A stretch of DNA of 20,960 nt from Gnetum montanum (lineage: Eukaryota > Streptophyta > Gnetopsida > Gnetales > Gnetaceae): positions 2,579 to 23,538 of the forward strand of contig MNCI01001414.1 of the NCBI GenBank assembly GCA_015680685.1, given 5' to 3'. The position numbers and the translations under genes are program-made. The notes under the pieces were generated by a model that saw only the letters and a program-made list of their open reading frames with translations, searched no databases and had not been told where the DNA came from. The number at the start of each line of letters is the position of its first letter. Position 1 is the stretch's first letter. Below, one piece after another: positions 1-8,236 of this stretch.

Positions 1-88
1 CCATTTCAAATATTTGTATTATAATATTTTAGAAAATCTCAACCATCTCATGTCTCTGTTCCATACAATGGCTAAATATGCCAACACT
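1..88. other. Unassigned AT-rich flank left of copy A
   Basis: No gene or repeat is recognised here. Similarity between copy A and copy B starts only at about position 89 (equivalent to about 8817). The stretch contains ATATTTTAGAAA, also present in the leader of copy B near 8170, and ACAATGGCT, resembling the gag start of copy B. It could be leader sequence joined to mid-gag by an internal deletion, or unrelated flank. The window edge prevents a decision. Confidence 0.4.
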
Positions 89-90
89 TA

Positions 91-1491
91 GAAAGATATT
101 ATGCACTATTAAACAACTGTCCAGGCCATGAGTTCTCCGAGGAAAGGTTAATGTACCATATCTTTGATGGGCTTCGTGATGAAACAAGAGAGATCCTAGG
201 GATGTATGCCCAAGGTCAACTATACGAACTATGAACCCATCAATTCCGAGAGCTTATTAAGTGGGTAGCAAAAGAAGGAGACATGGCTAGATGGGAGAGT
301 GTTGAAAAACATCAATGGGAGCAAAATCTCAACTTAATAGAGGTCCATAATCACAAAAAGGAGAAATCAACCTATCTCAAGGAGGAAGAACCATCTTTGC
401 CAGTACAACAATCATTAGAGGAAATTGAGGCAAAGATCAATAAGATGTTGGAATCGATGCATAAAAAGTGTGGGAAATATATCAATATTATTGGAGATAA
501 AGTTTTGACAACCTGAGAAACAGGAAAAAATATCATTAGACAATCAGAAAGAAGGGATGAAGAAAATAAGAGCTCAATTACCAATCATATGTATGAATGA
601 AACTTTTTTTTGTACAATCACCCCAAGGGCCAATGCCCAATCTTGTTACATTTATATGAGCATTGAGAAAGCATGTTACACCCAGAGTTCGTAAAAAGAT
701 ACTGTGTTCGATCATAGTGGCGACAATCCCAGTTGTGGGGGAAGCCATCCCTAAACTGGGGACACCCTTCGTATCATCCGAATCCAAATGCTTATCTAGT
801 TCAACATCCTGTTTCCCTGACTGGGTCAACATACTCTATCTCGCCACATTATTATTCTCCTCAATACTATCAGCCCATGTCCTCAACACCATCATCGCCT
901 TGTGTACCTTACACTTCTCCTAAATTTTAACATTCTCATCCTTTCCCTCCTTCTACATTGCCACCAACTGTTCCTAAAATGTCTACGCCATAGCAACAAC
1001 CCACGAACATTACTTGTGCTACTATTGCTAACAGTAGTGAGAGACTTCCTCAATGTCAAAGGCGTCCCTTCTTTAGACATGACTGTAGGAAGGGACAACA
1101 TAGTTGCAAGGCCACTGCATTCTCCAACTCAGCACAAGTCCAACACTGTGGTGCATCCTTCCCCTCGAACCCAATGCCTCATGTCACTTCATCAGGGCCA
1201 CCAATTAACACTTCAACAACCATATGGCCCAATGAATACAGCCATGGAGGGCAACATCTGGATCCTTGCATACTATCTTATAGTCTCAAGTATCATAGTG
1301 GGTCAACTCTTTACCCGGAAACTAAATCTTATAAATTGCCCCACTATGCTTACTATAATTAGGTGTGTGAACCCAATCAGGGTAAGTATGACCAAGTTTT
1401 GATATTTCCAACATGCAAGGATCCTCATCTTTCATTTATTAATCCTCACCATGCTCAACCGTTTATTCATAGGGGATACCCCCCATTCTAA
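91..1491 (+). pseudogene. Gag remnant of copy A (3' part)
   Basis: This is the C-terminal two thirds of a retrotransposon Gag, the structural protein that packages the element RNA in cytoplasmic particles. It follows one frame from 91 to the double stop TAATAA at 1489, with several internal stops (for example TGA at 232 and TAG at 715). It begins inside the Gag domain with ERYYALLNN and ...LMYHIFDGL, matching 8820-8910 of copy B. A charged, helical stretch rich in E and K follows, then a damaged zinc-knuckle region (LYNHPKGQCP, first cysteines lost). The tail of about 250 residues is rich in Tyr, Pro, Ser, His and Gln (for example YYSPQYYQPMSSTP). The 5' third is missing. The identification is firm as Gag of the copy A/B family and rests on the copy B Gag domain. 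Confidence 0.8.
1382..1389 (+). promoter_or_regulatory. Candidate 5' splice site GTAAGTAT (copy A)
   Basis: CAGG|GTAAGTAT fits the plant 5' splice-site consensus and is conserved in copy B at 10108. It lies inside the last 110 bases of gag, where it also encodes Gly-Lys-Tyr, so conservation may be due to coding. If used with the 3' site at 3312 it would remove a 1.93 kb intron equal to the gag-ORF2 spacer. Confidence 0.3.
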
Positions 1492-2750
1492 TAACAAGCA
1501 GGATTAATAAATATTTTTCATTTTCTTTAATTTTACAATTTTTTGTTTTCTAGTTTTTCATTTTACAATTCTTTGTTTTATCTTTTTGTCTTTTTATCTT
1601 TTTAAAAGTAATCTCATCTATGAATAAAACACTCATGTGGCTCATTGGTTGAGGTGTGCTCTATGTTATCAAGTCTCGAGTGATCAATTATTTGAATAGT
1701 GAGCCCATTACACCCACTCATCCATTCTACAAATAAGAGGTTCTGTTTGAGGGTACAGTGATATTCTTGACATTCTTAAAACTTAAAATGAATTTTTTGT
1801 TCATTGTACCCAGAATGAAGAAGGATGGATCAAGAGGGAATGATTAGGATGTGACATCAAGGGGACTTGCGAATTTTCTTTGGTGATGTGTGTGTGAGTT
1901 ATCAAGCAATGTGGTTGTACTAAGATCTTTGTAGATCTAAGGANTAAAAAAAAAAAAGAGAAAAGACAAAGAGAGAGAGAAAAAAAAAGTGCCACAAAGA
2001 AAAAATCACTCCTCCCTTGAACAAAATGCCAAGTGATCGTACGCCTTGTTATTATGGTACTCTCATAGTCACTCATCATGGGATGAAATAATGCAGTGTC
2101 ACTGATTAGAGGAATGGAATTGGTCCTAATCTTGGAATGACGGGTTAATGACACATTAATCATGCTTTACACATAGGATTCATTGTACCTTGGGTCAGTT
2201 AGCTCATGTCCCAATCTCTACAATCCCTTCTATAGTTTGTCTCATCTTGTTGTTCATGTAATTATAGCTCATGTATTATGTATCATAGAATTCTTACCTC
2301 ATTCTAGTGATATTTACATGTGTGTGTTTTGTGGAACTAGTGTGGATTACATTTAACCCTTCTAGTGCCTACAGACATTTTAAAGTGTGGTTATGCAAGG
2401 GCATTATAGGTTAGAACCTGCTTTGGGGAGGACCCACTTGCATAATATTTGTATTTTGCACTCATAACACATCCTCCACACATCATCTATTACCCTCAAA
2501 ATATTTTCAATGATATTCTTTCCTTTATTACTATCCCTTCGATTCAAATGTTCCTATGAACCATCACATAACCTTTTTCTCCCATTTGAGGTCCTTATTG
2601 ATAAATTCCACACCATCATAATTTTTGTGCCTTCAGAACTAGTTGAATTACCCTGGAACCCCTTAACAATCATCCATATGTCCTTAGTTTCCATCATTAA
2701 TTTCAGAAAATTTTTAAAAATTTGATACATTTTATAAAGTGCCTAACTTC

Positions 2751-2820
2751 GATAGGTTGCAATATCACGGCTGACATGATATCGCGTCCACGCTATCGTG
2801 TCTCAAAAATATATATATAC
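2751..2820 (+). promoter_or_regulatory. Internal promoter-like motif cluster upstream of ORF2 (copy A)
   Basis: Three elements of the same type as the LTR palindromes stand in a row: GCAATATCACGG, CATGATATCGCGTCC and ACGCTATCGTGTC, followed by ATATATATATAC. The region is the counterpart of 11601-11643 in copy B, where the shared motif and a canonical TATA box are clearer. It is read as the decayed promoter of ORF2. Promoter function is inferred; the motif resemblance is seen directly. Confidence 0.45.
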
Positions 2821-3283
2821 ACGATCCACTATGCTAATCAACATCATTTGCAACTATTCACATGGGGGAAGTTTTTTCAATTTCTCTCTATGACTTGCAA
2901 TTGCACATCCCTTGCTTTCATATCCATAACTCGGTCTCTAGTACTCCGATTTTCATTCCGTTTGAACCTACTTGAACTCGAAGTGTTCAAATTAGTCATG
3001 GGGAAGGGGCACATGACGAATAGTACATAAATGTTTTGAAATTCATCATCACCCAAAGGACATTATTAAGGGTAATTAGTTATAAAATCAAAGATAAATA
3101 CGCCAAAAATAATTTCATCTCCTTAGTTATATTGGGAAACTAGATTTGGAAACCACCTAAGCAAAGAGGATTAAATATTATAATCTTTCAAGGAAATTTT
3201 CTCCTAATAATTAACATCACATGGAGATAAAGCAAATTCATCAAGGCAAGCAGTAAGGTATAACCTAACTTTGGTAACAACCT

Positions 3284-3312
3284 TACTAACGATTGGCCCT
3301 GTGTGATTGCAG
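3284..3312 (+). promoter_or_regulatory. Branch point and 3' splice site before ORF2 (copy A)
   Basis: A perfect TACTAAC (3284-3290) lies 23 bases before a TTGCAG that ends directly at the ATG of ORF2. The same geometry, with TACTAAT, occurs in copy B at 12093-12121. A nearby AAG|GCAAGC at 3246 would give a 67-base GC-AG intron, the counterpart of the 67-base GT-AG candidate in copy B. Confidence 0.5.
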
Positions 3313-6069
3313 ATGACCCCGAAACACGAACAACAAGAAGGTCCTACTCAAGGTGTGATCAAACAAACTAGGAGAGGTGAAGGACAAGTTCTTGCCAAAC
3401 AATGTGCAAAGTAGGAAGAACAATTATTTAGTATCCATCAAGAAGACCCTGCCACTATACAATCAAGGTAGGTGGAAGGAGGAGCTATTGCTGCATCTCA
3501 ATAGGGACAACATCTCACGTTGCCCTAGGATTGTGTTCAGACCATCCATGAAAGGTCCACATTTACTGTAGTGATTGTGGAATTAAAATTTTGACCTTTC
3601 ATAGAATTTGCTCTAGAGGCCATTAGGGATCACCTCAAAGGATCCCCACTATGGCCTAGCATCTCTGAAAGTGGTGCTTGGTACTTAGGGAAAATGGTTA
3701 ACATTTATGCTGTGACTATTGATTTCTCTATTCAAGCCATCTTGGAAGTATTGAACCTTCTGAATATAGGGCCAAAAGTTGATCAGTTGTCTACCTTCTT
3801 AGACCTTGATGTGCAATGAGTTTGGTTAGACAGGGCATATGGCAAGGAAGATAAGACCTTTGGGGAGTTAACAACAGAAGAGAGGATTTATTTTAAAATA
3901 GGGACTTATCACATCTTTCCCACAAGAGATTTAAAAAGAATTTCAACATATGCGGCAAGAGGATGTGCAGTATTGATGGAAAAGGTTAATGCTAACCTGC
4001 CTCATCTATACTTTATGGAGATCCTAAGTTGGTTTGAAGAATAGAAGATAGGGAAGTTTGTGTTGCCCTTCCCTTGTCTTATCAGGAAGTTGTGTAGATG
4101 TGTTGGTATTAGAGGATACACCAATGATGTCCTTCGAAAAGCCCAAAATGCTTCATATGCTGAACTACTAAAGCCACCAGCTGTAAGGAAAATCACTGGT
4201 GAGACATTGGGGCCAGAACAAGAAAAAGAACAGATGGCAAGGCCAACTACAACTCAACTTGTAGGACCTTGCTAATGTCCAAGCATGGGACCCAGTCAAC
4301 AACAAGAAGCAAGGCCTAGCACGGGTCAGCACGATTAACCACCACCACCATCGCAAGATTATAGACCATCGATAAGCCATCTTAGGGCTATGGCTAAGAT
4401 GGTCAGTTGGAGAAGTTGTGATGACACAAATAACTTCCATGTTATTAACGATGCTATAAAGCCTACAGTTTCTATGGATCATGCATAGAGAGAAGTGTCC
4501 ATTCAGATAGGAAGAGGGGAGAGCGCTTGGTCACAAAAGATTTCAGGAAACACTGTGTCCTTTCAGGTGTAGTTGGCAATTGGTGAAGGGGCCACGGTGG
4601 TGGTCATGCAGCACTAGGATGCAGTGGGAGCTGCAGAAGTGATCATAGACCACATTAAAAAATCATTCAATGTGCCTATTGTGCCACCAAAAAACCTTAC
4701 AGTAGCATGGGATGCTCAAACTTTGGCTGGTATCTCAATGACTCTTGCAGAACATGAGGATGTACTTGACCGATTGCTGCAAACAGGACAAGTAATGAAA
4801 TCCTCGTTTGACATCCCACAGGATGTTACAACCATACAATTAGACCTCATTTCCACCAAGGGAAAGCTGGTCATGACAGATATAAGCATGCTGAAGTAGA
4901 AGTTCAAAGATTACAAGAAAGGCTCGTGGCCCTACAAGCAACACAACAGGATGCTTCTCAATTTGTTCCCGCAGACTAGTTGGATACTTTTAGAACCAAG
5001 TAACTTAATAAATTATTGACAAAGAATAAAAGGGTTGTGGAAAAAAAAGAGAAGGTTGTTTGGGATGCCTCTGTAGCACAAGTGCAAACTTATGTGCATG
5101 TCAAAATACTCAAAGACTTATAAGAGGAGAACAAAAAACTTGTTGTTCAAAACCTTCGATTGACCTTTGTGGAGAAACAAAAGAATGTTCTTTAGGAACA
5201 TTTTCAATAGTTGTGAGAACAACTAATCATGGTCAACCAGAATATGAACCGTTTATCTAGGGAAAATCGAACCCTCTCGATGGAGGAGGTACGTGCCATC
5301 TGTTAGAAGACAACCATCGAAATATGCGCATGACAGAATGAGGCTAAACGACATGAGAAACTAAAGGAGCATTTTTGATACTAGGTGGGGATGTATAAAA
5401 AAAATCATTGAAAAGGAGATCCATATGGCCAAGGCCCACATCAATGCTCTTAGTGCTCAACACACTGACTAGCGGGCCATATTGGACACATATACATTTG
5501 TCCACCAGGTGGAAGTTATGACCTGGGACCTATAGATCTAGGACTTTACAGAGTACATGGAGTTGGAAAATCTATGGTATGCCAACCTTGCCATGTTAAC
5601 AGTAGGGCACCCAAGAATAGAGCTCAAGCAATAGGTAGCCACCACCTACGTCAAATATGAAACAGAATTTGCAAAACATAAGAAAACATTGCAAAAATTG
5701 GAGGTTGCAAATTTTGAACTCGAGGTGGTTAAAGTAAGCTACTAGGGGCAGAAAGGTGTTGCATTAGACTTGGCTCGATGGCTCATAGATTTTCAAGAAT
5801 ACAGAGACAAAGCTAGAGCCTACAAGGAGGAACGACGGGTGTTTGCGGCTTGGTATGTTAAAGCAAATAAAATGTTTCCACAATTACCGTGCTCATGGGA
5901 GGTGCCAACTCCATCAAACATTGGAACATTAGCATGGACGACACAAGATCCCCAAACTGAAGAGGAGAAACTCCAGGCCATACTTTAACACCATCAAATC
6001 CCAAGACCTGGAGCGCAAGACAAGGGAAAGGAACCTATGGAGGAGCCACCACCACCAAGAACTACATGA
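3313..6069 (+). pseudogene. ORF2 of copy A: PF20167-like domain plus coiled coil (decayed)
   Basis: This is a second large protein of the element, about 918 residues, starting at the ATG directly after a splice-acceptor sequence. One frame runs to about 4890, a neighbouring frame from about 4890 to beyond 5061, and the first frame again by about 5632. Many stops interrupt it. A TAA at 5986 and a TGA at 6067 both follow coding-like sequence. Residues ~90-275 resemble the plant 'putative transposon protein' domain (Pfam PF20167): VTIDFSIQAI, YHIFPTRDLKRIS, then LPFPCLIRKLCRCVGI. A Pro/Gln-rich hinge with DYRPSISHLRAMA follows (about 4300-4400). The second half is Glu/Lys/Gln-rich with long helical, probably coiled-coil, segments. 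The end carries KGKEPMEEPPPP. Relative to copy B it lacks about a dozen residues near 3690. Its role is unknown. No enzymatic motif is visible. Confidence 0.7.
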
Positions 6070-6251
6070 GTTCCACCCAATTTTGTAGTTATAAGATTTT
6101 CCTTTGTGTTCTTTTTGTTGTGTCTCAATTTTTTTCTGATTCCACACTATGGCATGAATCCATTCAAGTTAGTCAATAATCCCATACCTATCCACTATGT
6201 AATCAATGGAGCTTGTTCTCACTTTAACTCGAGGACAAGATTTCATTCAGT

Positions 6252-6261
6252 CGTGGGGGTA
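6252..6261 (+). promoter_or_regulatory. Polypurine tract of copy A
   Basis: CGTGGGGGTA lies immediately before the TGATGAGT start of the 3' LTR. It is conserved in copy B (CATGGGGGTA at 15050-15059). In LTR retrotransposons this site primes plus-strand DNA synthesis. Confidence 0.7.
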
Positions 6262-6284
6262 TGATGAGTCATGAATTGTTGGCT

Positions 6285-6355
6285 GTGATATCGCATCCAT
6301 GATATCACATATGTGATATCAGATCCTGGATGTGATATCACATACGTGATATCAC
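6285..6355 (+). promoter_or_regulatory. U3 palindrome cluster of the copy A LTR
   Basis: Several GTGATATC-type palindromes are packed together: GTGATATCGC at 6285, the perfect 20-base palindrome 6301-6320 (GATATCACAT/ATGTGATATC) and 6332-6355 (GTGATATCACAT/ACGTGATATCAC). They lie just upstream of the TATA position, as in the other two LTRs, and are likely protein-binding sites controlling transcription. Confidence 0.6.
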
Positions 6356-6371
6356 AACCTATCTTATCATC

Positions 6372-6379
6372 TATAGATA
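6372..6379 (+). promoter_or_regulatory. Altered TATA box (TATAGATA) of the copy A LTR
   Basis: The position corresponds to TATAAATA in the two LTRs of copy B, in the same context (CATC...AGAGGTA). One base change weakens the match to the TATA consensus. Confidence 0.55.
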
Positions 6380-6493
6380 AGAGGTAGGTAGATTTGGTAA
6401 AGAGGCTAGAATTTTAGTGTTAAGGTAGTTTTTGTCAGTTTTTTTCCTCTCAACCCTTTCTCCCAGTGCATGCCCACAGTGTGATGATTGTAA

Positions 6494-7267
6494 ACCCTAG
6501 TTTCCTTTTTAAAAATCCACTTAACTTAGCTTCAAAAATTTGAAACTAGGGACTACATTGGGTTATGGCACAAAAAACTTACAAATTTTGACTAGGTTCC
6601 ACTGGACTTTCCCAAGAATGGCAAAGAAACCATGACTATGCTGATAGTAGTTAACCTCCTAGCCATGACTACGTTGAGATTAGTTAACCTAAAGTCATAA
6701 TACAACTACCAGTTCTATCTTCTCTCTCTAATCCCTAGATTGGGCACCTTGCAATGTAAGAAATATGACCAAGCATGAAAGGTCTTGACAAGATACTACT
6801 AACTACATTGAAAGGGGACTAAGGACTATGCTAGGCCAATGTAGTTCCAACTATTGCTAGCATTGTCCATAATGGAATAAACTTATAATAGCCCATCCAA
6901 CCTTACAAAACCCTAGCCAAAACCCCTCATAACACCAAAACTTGATCAAAGGCACCCCAACTATGAAAAGAATCAAGCCTCCTCACTAACTACACTAAAA
7001 GAAGTGAAGGACTACACTGGACCAACATAGTCCAGCATCACATCTTGCCTCCCTACAACCCTAACCAACACACCAAGTCCATTCAACCTCCATTCAACCT
7101 TGAATTAACACATCATCTCTCCAAACCCTAGTTTAAGCCTCTAGCAAGCCTAATACATGGTTGATTGTAGTTAATGATGTCACTGTTTCTCTCTTCCCCA
7201 TGACTACAATAGGAAAACCTAGGGACTACACTAGGCCAATGTAGTCCTAGGGTTCTAGGAATAGTAG
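6494..7267. repeat. Tandem palindromic-repeat array, left half
   Basis: A degenerate tandem repeat with units of about 155-215 bp. Each clear unit contains a GGACTACA...TGTAGTCC palindromic core: 6823-6848, 7009-7033 and 7223-7247. Weaker traces lie at 6551, 6633 and 6667. The core is usually preceded by a GACTACGTTGAG-like lead and followed by CCTAAACC/AAAACTTGCATTTT-like sequence. There is no gene. Copy B interrupts the array at 7268. The right half resumes at 15888. Confidence 0.75.
7263..7267. repeat. Left target-site duplication (AGTAG) of copy B
   Basis: AGTAG directly precedes the TGATGAGT end of the 5' LTR and is repeated directly after the 3' LTR at 15888-15892. Five bases is the usual size for Ty3/Gypsy integration. 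Confidence 0.92.
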
Positions 7268-7291
7268 TGATGAGTCGTCATTTGGGCAACC

Positions 7292-7349
7292 GTGATATCG
7301 CATATGCGATATTGCAACCCAACCCGCAATATCACATACGCGATATCAC
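7292..7349 (+). promoter_or_regulatory. Paired 24-base palindromes in U3 of the 5' LTR
   Basis: 7292-7315 reads GTGATATCGCAT/ATGCGATATTGC and 7326-7349 reads GCAATATCACAT/ACGCGATATCAC. Each is nearly self-complementary, and the two are roughly inverted copies of one another, separated by 10 bases. They lie just upstream of the TATA box and are candidate binding sites for a dimeric regulator. Confidence 0.65.
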
Positions 7350-7365
7350 GGCCTGTCTTCTCATC

Positions 7366-7373
7366 TATAAATA
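7366..7373 (+). promoter_or_regulatory. TATA box of the 5' LTR
   Basis: TATAAATA in the context CATCTATAAATAAGAGGTA, conserved in the 3' LTR at 15158. It fits the plant TATA consensus and defines the U3/R region. Confidence 0.8.
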
Positions 7374-7546
7374 AGAGGTAGACAGAAGAGTTAGAGAAAA
7401 GAGATCATTAGTTAGTCAGTTTTAGTTTAAGCTTTTTAATTTCTTTCTCTCCCTTTTCCTCTCAGTGTATGCCCGCAATGTGGTGATTGTAATTGTACGA
7501 CATCCTTTATTTGAGTGTGAAATACTTGGACATGCACATGACCAAA

Positions 7547-7552
7547 AATAAA
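7547..7552 (+). terminator. AATAAA polyadenylation signal in the 5' LTR
   Basis: AATAAA lies about 175 bases downstream of the TATA box. It is conserved at 15339-15344 in the 3' LTR, where it would set the RNA 3' end. Confidence 0.45.
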
Positions 7553-8094
7553 GATTAAGATTACTTCATCATTACAACATTCACTTAGATTAATCATTTA
7601 ATTAATTTTTATTTACTACTTTTCTAGTTAATATCTTCTCACCCTTATCTCATGTTAAAAAGCGGAATGAGTACGACTTGATTACGAGCATTTAAGTGTA
7701 ACTACTTGGTAACCCAGTAGCATACCTAGGATCTGTGCTTGGCAATCTTAGTGGTAGTCATGCACAAAATCCAAGATGTGTACAGATAATCAAGGAATGG
7801 ATGCTCATCGCACATAGGCTAGATTAGATTCTCTTACCCTTTCTCTCTTAGCTTAGATAATATTACTTTCCATTGCCTTTAGGAGTAACATTAGATTAGA
7901 AACCCATCATACACCTCGCTCTGGACTAAACCATATGTGACAAAGCTAATACTAGTCCAAGTGGGAAGACAATGAACTGTGACCTAAGGCTAACTTTCTA
8001 GATGCCACAACTAGTCTGTCTATGGAGTTTGACTAGATCACGTGTGTAACGTTCGTATTTGTATGGTTGAGTGTAGGGGTACCTCACTCATCAT

Positions 8095-8112
8095 TGGCAC
8101 CATTGTCAGGGG
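8095..8112 (+). promoter_or_regulatory. Primer-binding site, tRNA-Asp type
   Basis: TGGCACCATTGTCAGGGG lies one base after the 5' LTR. The expected complement of the 3' end of plant tRNA-Asp is TGGCGCCGTTGCCGGGG. The four mismatches are all C-to-T/G-to-A changes at CG or CHG positions. The tRNA-Asp primer is characteristic of Athila and some Tat elements. Confidence 0.85.
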
Positions 8113-8236
8113 CAGTGCTAGTTATCTAGGTTAGTTATATCATATAAGGTTGCTATATAGAAATTAATGATATATATTTTAGAAAGAAATAATTTTAAAA
8201 AAAGTCACATACAAATTCACACACAATTTCACAACC

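Larger units (their letters stand above)
1492..3312. other. Gag-ORF2 spacer of copy A, non-coding
   Basis: No coding frame of useful length is found here on either strand. The first part is a T-rich run (about 1515-1605, TTTTCATTTT-like), followed by sequence collinear with 10218-12121 of copy B and well conserved although non-coding (for example the CACTCATGTGG and TACAAATAAGAGGTTCTG segments). A poly-A/GA run with an undetermined base sits at 1944-1988. Copy B has about 115 extra bases at that point. The right end carries promoter-like motifs and a splice acceptor, described separately. Confidence 0.7.
89..6493 (+). mobile_element. Copy A: 5'-truncated non-autonomous LTR retrotransposon
   Basis: This block is collinear with the internal region of the complete element at 7268-15887: gag remnant, 1.8 kb spacer, ORF2, polypurine tract and the beginning of a 3' LTR. 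The 5' LTR, primer-binding site and first part of gag are missing. The 3' LTR stops after about 230 bp, where similarity to the other LTRs ends inside GATGATTGTAA near 6493. Copy A carries more stop codons than copy B and is probably older. No protease, reverse transcriptase, RNase H or integrase motif is seen. It contains one undetermined base at 1944 beside a poly-A run, so the assembly there is uncertain. Confidence 0.85.
6262..6493 (+). repeat. Truncated 3' LTR of copy A
   Basis: It starts with TGATGAGTCATG and follows the LTRs at 7268 and 15060 through the palindrome cluster, the TATA position, the C/T-rich leader (CTCTCAACCCTTTCTCCCAGTG) and the GTGATGATTGTAA segment. There similarity ends, so about 600 bp of the LTR are lost. 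The sequence then becomes unrelated and runs into the tandem array. Confidence 0.85.
7268..8093 (+). repeat. 5' LTR of copy B
   Basis: An 826 bp repeat with perfect 8-base inverted ends. In order it carries a palindrome cluster (7292-7349), TATAAATA (7366-7373), a C/T-rich leader, an AATAAA signal (7547-7552), and a long AT-rich part ending in GGGGTACCTCACTCATCA. It should drive transcription of the element and contain the transcription start about 30 bases after the TATA box. Confidence 0.93.

Noticed and set aside
1801-2163. Antisense frame of 120 codons in the copy A spacer
   Set aside because: It crosses the N and a poly-A/GA run that gives a Phe/Ser/Leu run. The matching frame in copy B differs, so it is composition, not a gene.
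4168-4482. Antisense reading frame of 104 codons
   Set aside because: It lies wholly opposite ORF2 of copy A, has no recognisable motif, and is not kept in copy B. The sense strand carries the family-conserved protein.
5060-5260. Cys-rich 66-codon frame
   Set aside because: It is an out-of-frame reading of the ORF2 coiled-coil region. The frame one base later gives sequence matching copy B.
8095-8112. tRNA gene
   Set aside because: Only the complement of a tRNA 3' end is present, directly after an LTR. It is a primer-binding site. No tRNA cloverleaf was found in the window.
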